From the NCBI GenBank assembly GCA_949130485.1, contig OX422189.1:4710720-4774719 (forward strand): 64,000 nucleotides of DNA, given 5' to 3'. The notes beneath the pieces were generated by a model. The model saw only the letters and a list, made by a program, of their open reading frames with translations. It searched no databases and was not told the DNA's origin. Of the stretch, positions 25,750-37,338 are shown piece by piece. Positions within the stretch are counted from its first letter, which is position 1. Each line of letters starts with the position of its first letter. The position numbers and the translations under genes are program-made. Source of the stretch: Agelas oroides. Lineage: Eukaryota > Porifera > Demospongiae > Agelasida > Agelasidae.

Positions 25750-28700
25750 TAATGAAATCACACATTCCTCACACAGTAAGGCTTCTTTCATATTACACCA
25801 TATTGGATAGGATAACTGACAATCATCTGAGAATTGATACGTTCAATATAGCAGCACAAACCAACATTACACATAAGACAATATCCATGCCTCAAAATTG
25901 CTACCACTGCTAACTAGTGTGAATACCTACCCTGTGTGACAGCACATGTTCAAGCAGATGAGATTGACCTTGTACCCATGCTTATAATTAGATATACGGT
26001 GCATCAAGAGGTGGAGCCAATAATGGTAAGATTGACGACAAGCTGGACCGGATAATAGTGAAAATGCCGAGAACTGAAGCGCATTACATATTATCAGGTA
26101 CACATACATGTACGTATGTTAAGATAGACTGTTTGCAAACTTTCTGCCATGATTAAAAGTCATCTAACTTATTAAATTATCCACTGGAAGGATATATTAT
26201 CGGCAAGACAACAGAAGACAGATGGACAGAAGCAATCACTTTAACCCCTTGTGCATTTGCTTGGGGTAATAACGCTAGTGTTGGCAGGGTAGCAAAGAAT
26301 GTCCATATACAGTTGGCAGGTCTTATTGGTTACTACGGAGCAGTTGTACATAAATGTGTGATATTCACAAACAAGCTACTGATGGATGATGACTGTTATT
26401 CGCATGCACACAGCCTCACACATGTCATCCAGTTTGTGCAGGGATACAAACATACCTGTAGCCTTATCCCCAGACCTGAGGCCACACATAAATATATGTA
26501 CCATACCATTACCCTGTTGTGGGCCATATGCCAGTCTCAAGCTTTCTGAATTCTGCATTACCTGCTATGCAAAATTTACAAGTCATGGAGCATACAAATA
26601 CTATACTAAAAGGTCTAGATACAGTGTGTACATACTGCTGGTGGCTGTAGTATAGACCTAATTGATTGTATGTGTATATACAGTAGTTGTGAACTTAACC
26701 TACAGTAACAGCTATCTCCGCTGGTTTGCTGACATCCTCAGAGGAGAAGCTAGAGAATGCCTGCGCAGCAGCAAACCACATAACGGTAGGCCACTCAGAA
26801 TTGAGTTATACCAGAATTTAGGACATTTTCACACGTTGTTCTTATGCATGCGGAAATGAACAGTCCAACGGCTCCCTTACTTACGATGTCAGATCTTAGA
26901 ATTCATTGCACTCCCATGTAGCTCATGCATGTGGAAAATGGATGCATTAGAAGTGGGAACTGCATGTGGCCACGCGCAAAGATGACCTGTGGGCACAAAT
27001 GTCTTATACCTATAGCGGAGTTTGTCCACAAAAGTATACGGGTTGGTCTCTTCAATACTTAAGGAAGTCAAAGGGTTTGAAAGTGACTGATTCTTGCTCA
27101 CAAATGTTACTCCTACAGGAAGCATCTAACTGCAGTGAAATGGGGATTGTAGATGTCTGCCAAGATGAACAGTAGGCCTCTATTCTGTATTCATGCATGT
27201 ACGTATATTATCCCCCCTGTTACTAAATATAAATTAGTCCCACAACTATGTAATCGCTTTCCATTACACAGACATGCACTGCAGTCTACCTGGCACTCCT
27301 GCCACCTGGTTCTATGGTATACTGAACCACAAGGGAAGTTTGTTGCTTATAGGAAGGTCACTACTCCTACTGATTAGCCGTATTAAAGCAAACAGCTTAA
27401 TATAATATTATAGTATATGGGGATGACTCTGATGATGAAAATGACATTTGTTTTGGCTAATGAGTCTAAGTGTAGCTACCAGTGAGTCTCCAAACCTGCA
27501 GACAGGAGTCACCAACATGCATGGTCATCGTAATCTGCACTTTAGTGCCTGGAGTCTCTAGGAAGGGCAGTACGGCTTGTCCACCTATTCCCTTCAACCC
27601 AGTCACTGGTCATTCACCATCACATTCTTGTTTGTGCATCTCTTAATAGTCCATCTTCTTTGCAACTGCAAACACTCCCTTCTCTCCTTCATCATTCTGT
27701 GGGCCCACTGTATCTCCCAGCAGCTATAGCTGTGGATTTCATACACTCTTTAGCTCTATTATACATGAAAAGACTCGTTGCCACACACACAAGCATATGC
27801 AGTTCTTATGTCAGTACACAGCCTCCACCACTCAGGTATCAGGAGTGGGATGTTTGTTTCTGTGATCAGCTGAGGTCCTTTGGTAATCCTAACGGGAATA
27901 AAGTAAGTTTCAGCAGCAAATGACTGTACTGGAGTGACACTCGCTTGCAAAGTCCTGAGCTTTTGCTGGTTGCCACAGTAGTGTGACTGTTTTGACGGCA
28001 AATACAACCCAAAGAATTGAGATCTGCACCCCAAGAAACCTATTTCCCATGGTAAGGGTTGCATATACCTTAGAAGTCCAGTGAAATTTGTAAAAAGCGG
28101 CTAAAACACCAAAAAAAGGCAGAATTTTTAAAAAAATGATTGTTCTAACCAGCAGAATTGAAAAGAAGAACGAAAGCGCTTCAATTTGATGTGTGTTGTA
28201 AGGTTATTGGCCGAAATTTCGACTGTGGGTGCGCGTTTTTGCAAGACACGTACAACGATGCCGCATTCAATATGGCACTATACCGCTCAGAAAAGGGTTA
28301 CGCAATTTTTCACTGTTATGAATATCATTTGGACTCGCTACGGACAGTGTAACAGTTAGTATCAACATAGGCGTCACGAGCGTACGGAAGTATTTCAATA
28401 GTATGCGGAGGCGGTGGAATTCCACCGCGATTAAACCCGGAGCACTTTCTTCCCCTTATGCTCATCCTCTTTTTTGTTGGATTTCGAGGCTTTACTAAAC
28501 TTTCTCCTCTTCTGCATGTGGGCTAAATGAACTTGGAACCTTTGACATACATATGCAGAATCACAGAACAGTGTTCATACTGTGTCCTACTGCAAATCCA
28601 TGTGAGATCACTAGCAGGGGCCTAGCTGCCTAGGTGAAATGGCAATAAGCCAGCTGTACATGTATGAGTAAATTCACTTAGTGGACCTAATTGTGGAATT

Positions 28701-29797
28701 TTTGCATGTAGTTCACACAAACATACATTTCCTTTGCAACTTCCTGTGTCCAGCTGCAAGCTGTATAGTCTGGCCACTTCATGCATGTGGTAATATACAC
28801 TGCCTGTACTTGTACCACAATCAGCTGACTTCAGCCACAGATGTGTGGTAGGTCAGCATATGGTGCAAATTAGTGGTGGGTTTGATCTGGGAACTCTAAT
28901 ACAACAATGTAGGGTGCAGGGTGGTACTGTGTCTGTGGAGTACTGGATGTGTGAGTACAGCTTGAGCTACAGAGGAGGTAAGACACGCACTTGTGAAATC
29001 ACGTGAATCTCTAATCAAAAACTCATTAACTCTGCATAGTTGGTGTGCACTCAGCATAGTTGGTGTTTGAAGAAGTTAATTCTTCGCCTTTCCAAATTTT
29101 TGTGTTTGAACTTCAAGCACCCATAAGAACTAATCCTCTTCAACTGTAGTGGGCGTGTGCATGGGGAGCCAGTATGAGTGTGTGTTTTTACATGTTCACT
29201 GTTGCCTCTTGATGTGTGATTGCCATGGGGTTTTTGCTCAGCCCCATCTCCCGATCGAGGTAGGTACCTCCGTCTATAGAGATATTGTATGTATGCATGG
29301 ACTGTGTATATGTAGGTATGTATGTGGTATTAGCTAGCTACTAATGAACAGGGTTATCTGGGCGGGCCCAGAAACAGGCTGGGAGAGAGGGAGGGTGTCT
29401 GGCTTGCCTTGGGGAGGGAAGGGTTGTCGGTTCGGGGGCTATATAGCTGTATACCGATATCCTTATGGTATTGTATATCTGAGGTGTATGTATCTCCTGA
29501 CTATAACGGCCTTTCTCCCTCCCCTTTGCAGCTCCTGCTGAGTTATGTCCGTTAGTGTATGTGACTTCAATTGAGCTCACACAGTATATACTGTAACCCT
29601 CACGCATGCGCGCTGGGGGTTAATTAAGCTAAGGAATAATGTACCTTTGACTGCCACATATACATTTCTATGGTGCCCGTTGATGCTTTTTTACGAGCAA
29701 CTGGAGCGCTTAACCAGGTCTGAAATCAGGAGTCAGGGAGCATTCATCCAGAGGTGTGGGAAGAATCCATCTTTTTGTCCATGATTTTAGTAGAAAG
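25750..29797. other. 4 kb without a recognisable gene
   Basis: Read on both strands, this stretch gives only short frames (up to about 100 codons) with no motif I recognise and no clear splice-supported gene. No strong repeat structure was seen either. Confidence 0.4.
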
Positions 29798-29997
29798 TAG
29801 TTATGGACAATACCGATGCTAAGATATCAAAACCGGTGTCAATACAACTCCAATGGCAGGCAATCTCTGTATATAGCACCCAGAAGTTGAGAACAGCTAT
29901 GAGAGGAGTGCTGTCTGGTCGTAATTCAACAATCATACCCGCGATACTTGGACCGATATCGCATCGGTTTAGTATTTACTGGTATCGCCCATCACTA
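29798..29997. mobile_element. hAT-like MITE, 200 bp
   Basis: Ends TAGTTATGGACAATACC and, in reverse complement, TAGTGATGGGCGATACC, the latter a common hAT terminus. It is flanked by GTAGAAAG (29790-29797) and GTTGAAAG (29998-30005), an 8-bp duplication with one mismatch. No coding capacity. Confidence 0.8.
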
Positions 29998-30396
29998 GTT
30001 GAAAGTTGGCATTTTGACCAAAACTTTCATTGAATGTTTTGGCAATATGGAGGAGTCACGAATAAACATGCCCCCAGAAGTAAGGTGCCCAGGGAGAAAC
30101 TTACGTACTTCGAAGTATAATTAATAAAACTTCCCCCCTGACACTTTAGTTCCGAGTAAACATGTCCCTCCCTCCCCCGTCCTTGGATGGGGCTGGTATA
30201 TAGGCTGTGGCATAAGGGTTGTTCAGGTGTGTGAACCGCTGCTCTTCCTTGCTTAGGTATTATAATGGTGTTGTTGTACTCACTATGCGGAGTAAGCATA
30301 CGGAAGATTACTTATATTATGTAGCCATAATAATTAATGAAAAATTAATATGCTTACCATGACAACAATATGCAGTGTCAGAAGATATTTAACACA

Positions 30397-31137
30397 TTAA
30401 GGCTTTGTGAAAATCATTGACACTAAGTTGACTACCACCTTGAACGATCCCATTCCATACTGCTGCCTGAATTTCTCTAGTGCATCTTCATTGATAGCCC
30501 TGGGATCAAATTCTCCATTTGTTATAGCACGCCAAAACTTGAAAAGTACATCAAGGTTGGGAAATTCAATCTCTCGAGAGTATAATTCTTTCTGTACTGG
30601 TACAAGTCCATTTGAGGAACCCAACATCTCATACCTCTCTATAGTTTCAAAATAACTCATTTTCTCCAGTATTGCCTTTCCCTTGTCCGGCCCCATCAGG
30701 CAGGTCAGGTCTATGCATATCTGGGGATTACTTGCAACATGAATGAAACCAAATTTTCCACCAGAACACATATTCTGACTGACTTTCTTGAACATGGCAT
30801 CTTTATCCCTGATCCAGTGAAAGGCATAGTTGGAAAAAACAATATCATACTGATCTTCTGGAAAGGTCTCACTGTCTGCCTCCACAAAGTCTAAGTTGAT
30901 TTGTGCGTACTTCTCATTTGCAATCTTTACTCTTTCTTTGTCAGGGTCAACACCCACAACCTTTCCCCCTGACTCCACCCTTTCAGTGAAGATTCTAGTG
31001 AGCTCACCAGTTCCGCATCCAATGTCTAAAACCTTGTCATTTTCTTTGGGAGAGAGTGCATCAATGAGTTTCAGAACGTGAACGTCGTCTTTTGGTGACA
31101 TCTTCGTTTCGGCTAGCTGACTGTACGCCACAGCCAT
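30397..31137 (-). CDS. Class I SAM-dependent methyltransferase
   Basis: A complete intronless 246-residue protein. It transfers a methyl group from S-adenosylmethionine; the substrate is unknown. Motif I is VLDIGCGTGELT (residues 36-47), the acidic end of strand 2 is VVGVDPD (Asp64), and motif IV is YDIVFSNYAFHWI (97-109), a form shared with juvenile-hormone-acid-methyltransferase-like and trans-aconitate-methyltransferase-like proteins. No signal peptide or membrane helix, so it is probably cytosolic. The start at 31137 (MAVAYSQ) is the only sensible one. Being intronless among intron-rich neighbours, it could be a retrocopy or an old horizontal acquisition; the sequence alone does not decide. 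Confidence 0.85.
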   Translation of the reverse strand: MAVAYSQLAETKMSPKDDVHVLKLIDALSPKENDKVLDIGCGTGELTRIFTERVESGGKVVGVDPDKERVKIANEKYAQINLDFVEADSETFPEDQYDIVFSNYAFHWIRDKDAMFKKVSQNMCSGGKFGFIHVASNPQICIDLTCLMGPDKGKAILEKMSYFETIERYEMLGSSNGLVPVQKELYSREIEFPNLDVLFKFWRAITNGEFDPRAINEDALEKFRQQYGMGSFKVVVNLVSMIFTKP

Positions 31138-31413
31138 TGTGGTCAGAACGCGGCGCGCGCGATGGCTGTGGTTGCTATATTGGGAATCCTATCTCTAAAC
31201 TAGTCAGGCGTGACCCTTGACTGAGCCTCTTCGCGGACGGAAAATTAATATGCGCTATAGAGTGGGCGTGGCAAGAAAGTCTTGCGGAAGTCACGCGGAG
31301 TCAAGGGGCGTGGCCACAAAGTGTGTGCTGGTGACTCACACTCAAGCAATGGACCTAAGTGTGAGTTAGGCACAGTAGAAGGACGTAGTGATTTTCGGGC
31401 TGCTGTTCGGCTG

Positions 31414-31461
31414 TACAGTAGTGCCTGGTCCACCATATATGGTGGACCAGGCACTACTGTA
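31414..31461. repeat. Perfect 48-bp palindrome
   Basis: The two 24-bp halves are exact reverse complements with no spacer (centre CCATATATGG). It lies about 280 bp upstream of the methyltransferase start. The centre resembles a CArG box (CC-A/T6-GG). Confidence 0.9.
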
Positions 31462-31683
31462 GTTTCAGACTAATATTATATGCCTCACCTTCAACGCACT
31501 GCGAGTACGAAAGGTCAAAGTTCACATCACTCACGCATGCGCCGAGGTCTTCCGAAGTGGTTTTCAAAGACTGGATTGGATTGGACAGATCAGTGAAAAA
31601 TGTATCATATGACTAGCTTTCAAAGCATGAATTTCATTGGTTCAATCACGTGATCAAAAAGCAGGCGGAGCTCGACTGCGCTG

Positions 31684-32835
31684 CCGACTCTGCAAACTCT
31701 GCCAACTCTGTCAACTCTGTCAACTCTGCCAACTCTGTCAACGTTGTCAACTCTGTCAACTCTGCCAACTCTGCCAACTTGTCAACTCTGCCAACTCTGT
31801 CAACGTTGTCAACTCTGTCAACTCTGCCAACTCTGCCAACTTGTCAACTCTGCCAACTCTGTCAACTTGTCAACTCTGTCAACTTGTCAACTCTGCCAAC
31901 TCTGTCAACTCTGCCAATTCTGTCAACTTGTCAACTCTGTCAACTTGTCAACTCTGCCAACTCTGTCAACTCTGCCAACTCTGCCAACTCTGTCAACTTG
32001 TCAACTCTGCCAACTCTGTCAACTCTGCCAACTCTGCCAACTCTGCCAACTCCGTCAACTCGGCCAACTCTGTCAACTTGTCAACTCTGCCAACGTTGTC
32101 AACTTGTCAACTCTGTCAACTTGTCAACTCTGCCAACTCTGCCAACTCTGTCAACTCTGCCAACTCTGTCAACTCTGCCAACTCTGCCAACTCTGTCAAC
32201 GTTGTCAACTCTGTCAACTCTGTCAACTCTGCCAACTCTGTCAACGTTGTCAACTCTGTCAACTCTGCCAACTCTGTCAACTCTGTCAACTTGTCAACTC
32301 TGTCAACTTGTCAACTCTGCCAACTCTGTCAACTCTGCCAATTCTGTCAACTTGTCAACTTGTCAACTCTGCCAACTCTGTCAACTCTGCCAACTCTGCC
32401 AACTCTGCCAACTCTGTCAACTTGTCAACTCTGCCAACTCTGTCAACTCTGCCAACTCTGTCAACTTGTCAACTCTGCCAACTCTGTCAACTCTGTCAAC
32501 TCTGTCAACTCTGCCAACTCTGCCAACTCTGTCAACTTGTCAACTCTGCCAACTCTGTCAACTTGTCAACTCTGCCAACTCTGTCAACTCTGTCAACTCT
32601 GTCAACTCTGCCAACTCTGCCAACTCTGCCAACTCCGTCAACTCGGCCAACTCTGTCAACTTGTCAACTCTGCCAACGTTGTCAACTTGTCAACTCTGTC
32701 AACTTGTCAACTTGTCAACTCTGCCAACTCTGCCAACTCTGTCAACTCTGCCAACTCTGTCAACTCTGCCAACTCTGTCAACTCTGCCAACTCTGTCAAC
32801 TCTGCCAACTCTGCCAACTCTGTCAACGTTGTCAT
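31684..32835 (+). repeat. Minisatellite, 8/9-bp unit, about 1.15 kb
   Basis: Tandem CAACTCTGC, CAACTCTGT, CAACGTTGT (9 bp) and CAACTTGT (8 bp) units. The plus strand of the unit has no stop codon in any frame, so three overlapping frames of 371-421 codons are open; I regard them as artefacts. Higher-order blocks repeat (for example the TCCGTCAACTCGGCC variant at about 32050 and again at about 32634). The same unit runs in the opposite orientation at 42358-42807. Confidence 0.95.
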
Positions 32836-33082
32836 CTTTCGTGTGCACCCAGTTTCTAGATGATCAACACCTTAAAAAGCAGCCTCATGCAGTTGCTAGG
32901 TGTAGCTATAGGTGAAATCTTCCTAGCAATAACCACTGCATGGTTTTTGTGCTACTGTCAATACTGCAAACATATTTATGGGTCTACAAACTGACTTTCA
33001 TGTATATGTCAACATGAATAGGACATGCATGAATAAGAGTCAGGCTATGTAACATCAACAATAGTTGTGAATATATAATTAT
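32836..33082. other. Spacer between minisatellite and ATPase gene
   Basis: About 250 bp with no gene. It contains the 3' flank of the ATPase gene on the minus strand; no clear AATAAA was seen. Confidence 0.3.
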
Positions 33083-36000
33083 CTAGTACTCTTCCATCCT
33101 TGGCCTTTTGTTTTCAACTGTATCTCCGTCATGGTCATCGGTTTGAGCCCCTGTAGCAAGTGTTGGTTGGGAACTTGGGCTTGTATAGATGTCACCATCC
33201 AGAGGTTCATTAAGTGCTGGAGTATACAATAATACAATCATGTGAAACTAGCAATGTTGCATGGTACCTGCTTCGTTACCTCTAGCACCATGTTAGTTAA
33301 ATATCATAAACAACTAGGAGGTGACAAACTGAGTCATTTGCAGCATCTAGCTATAAAATGTCCCATTCGTTGTCAGCATTTTAATATTAAAACAAGCAGC
33401 CAGCACACTTTTTTCCCAGATTCTGTCAGCTCTTTACCATCTGACCTTGGCTTTATAGCTCTTTCAAAAGGTATAGCTACATATTTGAAAATTTGTGTTT
33501 TGAACGTGTATAAATACAACTCTTTGGTAGGCTGGTACATATACCATGTATTAGCATCATGCAAACTACCGGGGGTACCGCATGTATCAAGAGCGCATGA
33601 TGACGTCATTTAAAAAGACGTCATCGTGTGCTCTTGTATGTATCCACATGCAGAATTAATGTACCTCGACGAATCAAGTCAACTTGTTCTGCATCAAGCA
33701 TTGATTGCTGGATGAGGATGCAGCGTTGCGTGGTCTGGTTCCCACCCAGGCCCCTCACTGAAGGTTTGATGGTAGTGTCAGTTGACTTGGGGTCCATGAA
33801 CTTTTGCTGGGACTTGCTGCAGTAGGAAGTACTGAGCATCTCTGCCTCAATGGTTGATTTTGTTAGTGAAGAACGATTCATTCCATCTTCACATAGAAGT
33901 TGAATGACATCTTTGATGCGAACAGCTATGCACATGCCAAGTCGAGTGTGTGTTTTAACATCTACTGCGACACTCTGGAGTAGCTGCCAAAGAACAACAA
34001 TCATTATTACTTGTAAAGCACATTAATGTTGAAATTTTGTCCTGAGGGGACGAATTTCTAGAAAATTGGTCCTCCGATCCCGGATCCATGCAATGACACA
34101 CTGCTAGTCTTGTCAATGAATGAGGTGTGGCCCAGCCACAGTTCAACAAATGCCAGGAAAACTAGAAGAGATCAAGCATTGTGTGCATTTCTGCTAGCTA
34201 CTATATAACAGGCTATTCAAGTGTGGCTGAATCATGTACTGGAATAAGCCCAGTTTTCAACGGAAGAGTTTCTGCGGCAATCCAAATGTTAAAGAACCAA
34301 ATCGAATTACATGCAGAGCAGCTGTTTTATAGCTTACTACCTACCTTGTGCTTTTCCTTTTGTGCTATCGAAGAAGCACGTGTTGCAACTTCCTCAAAGA
34401 AGTGCTGCATCACTCCAACTTCAATTGGATGGGGTTGCACTCCCAAATCCTTCTGAGAGATGGTCAGTGGAGCCACATGGGTGGCTAGATAATCCCAGCA
34501 CTGGTCCTCAGTGACGAGATCACCACAGAGCTTTGAAAGCTGTAGGTAAAGCCAACATCAGTGTCATCAACTTGCAGGTTATCAAGTACATATTCTGCTA
34601 TTGCTTAACCATACCTCCAAAAAGAAGTAGGTGAAGGCTGTGAAAGTGGTCTTGAAGCGAACATGGGAGTTGCAGAAGATCTGGCTGACTTGTGGAAAGA
34701 TTTCATCATTTCGCTCTCTCTCTTCTGAGTAGAAAGTGGAGCAGATTTGTATGATCTTGGCCACTGATTTTGAAGCCTTTCTGCGAGCTTGGTCAAGCTT
34801 TGTGTACAGGTATGTAGCATCTGGCTCATCTGTGTGCTCAAAAAATTGAAGTGGTATCAGGCGTGTGTACGCTCTTTGCTGGCTGCCACCAAATCGCCAG
34901 TTGGATGTGAGCACTGGCATTCCACTAAATTTTTCAATCTGGTACGATCGAGTGCCACGGGGAGTGTTATTATACAGATCAATGACCATTTCTTCCCATG
35001 TTTCCTGTGCCTTTTCGCTGATGTCATCAATTCCAATGGGAATCGTTGTCTGGGTCAGTGCTTGAAACAGAAACGATGATGTTGTCTGGCTGTTGAACAG
35101 GTGACTCTTCTGTGCTCCGAACAGAGCAAGTCCACACTTCAGTGCTTCCGATTTGCAGCTTCCTGGTACACCATAAAGGAGTGGTACACCAATGCAGCCA
35201 CAACTTGCAATCACCTGCTGGTAGCTGGCTGCCATGACACATGCAGACATGGATGCTAGGGTGGGAAGGAAATTTTCTGGCATGAAGCATTGAATCTCAT
35301 AGCAGAGATTTCTAAAGGCTTCACCATCATCGAGGGGAGTTTCAATGGAGCAACTGAGAGAGCTGTTGATTAGAATGTTGGTGGTGTTTAGTGGCCTTTC
35401 AAGCCACATCACTGGAGAAGTGTCTGCATCAAGTAACCTCCCACCTGTACTGACCACAGAATTTGGAGAGAAAACCCAAACCGTCTCGTTTTCTGGACCA
35501 ATGTTGATTCCAACCTTCCTTGCTGCTCTGACTCTACGTAGGCTATCATTCTGCAGGAGTTCTCCTGTGAGCTCCATCAACAAGCGCTTAAGCTCAGAGT
35601 CGGTGGCAAGCAGATAGAGTGGCCCAGGCTGATCTTCAACAGGAAACACCTGATTCAGGTACCCACAGAACTGGGTGACTTTGCCGGAAAGTTCTCCATC
35701 AGGAAGGAAGCAGTCTCTACAAAAAGATTTTGACACAGTTATGCAGCACCTATGACATATTTCTTCACTGGGAACTAGCTACCTACATTTCTGACCATGA
35801 TTTCTGGAGAATGAACTCACTGATACCAGTGTTGTTTTAGTAATGCATTTTAGTAAAATTAATGTTGTCTTAGTCCAGTAATTAAAACTACAACTAAACT
35901 AATTTAAATCACCAATTAATGATAGTTATGTAGAACTAAAAGCACTGATACTAGCCGTTTTTAGATTTAGTAATTAAACTTAAAACTAAACTAACGAATT

Positions 36001-36906
36001 TAATCTGTAGTCTACAATTAAATAATGTGATACTAACTACAAGTAAGACCCTACAGAGCTATAGTATAAGGTTATGACAATCATATATGCTTGTGAGCAA
36101 TTAGCTTTAAGACTGAGAGGTTAGTTCATGCATTGGCCATCAGTCAGTTGTAGATACAGAGTTTAAAAACGAAATGGGATGACACATGCAGTCTAAAAAA
36201 TACTGTGGATACTGGCTGTGTACTTTGAAAGTCTTGTTAACTGTTTGAACAATGTAGGTATCCCGGTACGCTAACCAGAGATGTGTGATAAATAGCAAAT
36301 CGAGCTCAATAGTGCAGTCTATAGGAAGGCAATCTACCATGCTACGACAATTATTGCACAGCTATTGTCCGTGCGAATTTTGGCACGTACTATACGCATG
36401 CGCGAGGTGAGTGACAGTATGCTGCATTATTTTATACTGTATGTAAGGGAGAAAGACAACCTGCTCCATGCTCAAAGTATAGGTATACTTACTCTGGGGC
36501 AGTACATTTTCTACAATAATAATTATACGTTACTCGTCCCTCACGGAGGCGGCAAGAAGCGATACATTTTTAACGTAAAAAGGAGGTCCTATCTATATAC
36601 CGTCTACTACATCTATATGTATACTAGCACCATGCACCTTTAAATAAATATTTTCAAGGAAAGATATTTTATTCTTTATTTATAAAACATAAGTACATGC
36701 TAATTCAAGTTAACTTACTTCTCAAACTGGTCAGAAAAACGCTTGACCCTAGCAAGGAAGCCTGGTCCACCGGCATCTCTGTCAGCTTGCACTGCTGCCA
36801 GCAACGTGAACGTAAAGTTGGAAATTACATCTCCGCTGTTGGGGTCGCTGTCACGTCCACTGCATCGATGAAAGCCTCGTTCCGTCACCTTCAGTACGGC
36901 CGGCAT
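33083..36906 (-). CDS. P-loop ATPase with SF3-helicase-like motifs, 645 aa
   Basis: Five exons join without frame conflict: 36906-36719, 35716-34615, 34539-34345, 33983-33665 and 33216-33083 (TAG). Motifs in order are Walker A GVPGSCKS (residues about 245-252), Walker B IPIGIDD (Asp293/294), an Asn-ending sensor LTSNW (about 335) and a following Arg-rich segment QQRAYTR. This order matches superfamily-3 helicases and related AAA+ ATPases. Upstream are CRDC/CGYL-type Cys residues, and the tail has a short basic NKRPRM stretch that could be a nuclear signal. I do not know a named family. Role is inferred: ATP-driven DNA remodelling, perhaps as partner of the divergent transposase-like gene. The first exon (MPAVLKVTERG) is supported by splice phase and position, less by homology. 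Confidence 0.7.
33587..33640. repeat. Hairpin with two GACGTCA sites
   Basis: CAAGAGCGCATGATGACGTC and, after a few A/T bases, GACGTCATCGTGTGCTCTTG: 20-bp arms with few mismatches. It lies in the last intron of the ATPase gene, just past the donor at 33664. Likely a small foldback or structured RNA region. Confidence 0.6.
35800..36020. repeat. TTTAGTTA-rich repeat
   Basis: A/T-rich stretch with repeated AAACTACAACTAAACTAA and TTTAGTAATTAAA motifs, similar to 2880-2960 inside the 680-bp MITE. It lies in the first intron of the ATPase gene (35717-36718). Confidence 0.5.
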
Positions 36907-37338
36907 TGTTACGGCCAATATGCTTTACGAGCGACAAAGTCAATGGTTTCAGAGACTGGTTTACTGCGCGGATAAGCGGGTGGTGACGCAAAGTAGTAGC
37001 AGCATGTACTGACCATAAAGTGTAGACAGTAGGTATGACCAAAAACAGAACAGCAAGCAATTGTAGACACCTCTAAGGAGTTTACGTTTCTAGGGCCGAC
37101 ATGCATTAGCCAACCACAATTTGAGGCGCGCGTACGCCTGATGGCGCGGGATGGCAGTGCATGCAGCTGCTACAATACCATCATCGTATCCTTAGCCCTA
37201 GCTATAGCTGTGTTGTACTTGTGTCGTGGATATGCAAGCGTATTCTGCATGGTGTTTTCTGCGACAAAATTAGCTCTTAGACTATCTTTGCCGTACTAGT
37301 ACTGTGCAGTGAAATTGGTCACTGAATCTAAATAGCAG
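36907..37338. promoter_or_regulatory. Divergent promoter region of ATPase and transposase-like genes
   Basis: The ATPase start codon (36906, minus) and the first sure exon of the transposase-like gene (37339, plus) are about 430 bp apart and face away from each other. The stretch has GC-rich GGCGCGCGTACGCC and GGCGCGGG pieces. A shared bidirectional promoter is inferred. A short first exon of the plus-strand gene must also lie here or nearby; I could not fix it. Confidence 0.5.

Noticed and set aside
31637-32915. Three overlapping ORFs of 371-421 codons over the minisatellite
   Set aside because: They exist only because the 8/9-bp unit lacks stop codons on one strand; no start context, domain or splice support.
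36140-36340. 66-codon minus ORF as first exon of the ATPase gene
   Set aside because: The exon at 36719-36906 gives a good donor and the phase needed by the next exon; this ORF gives neither.
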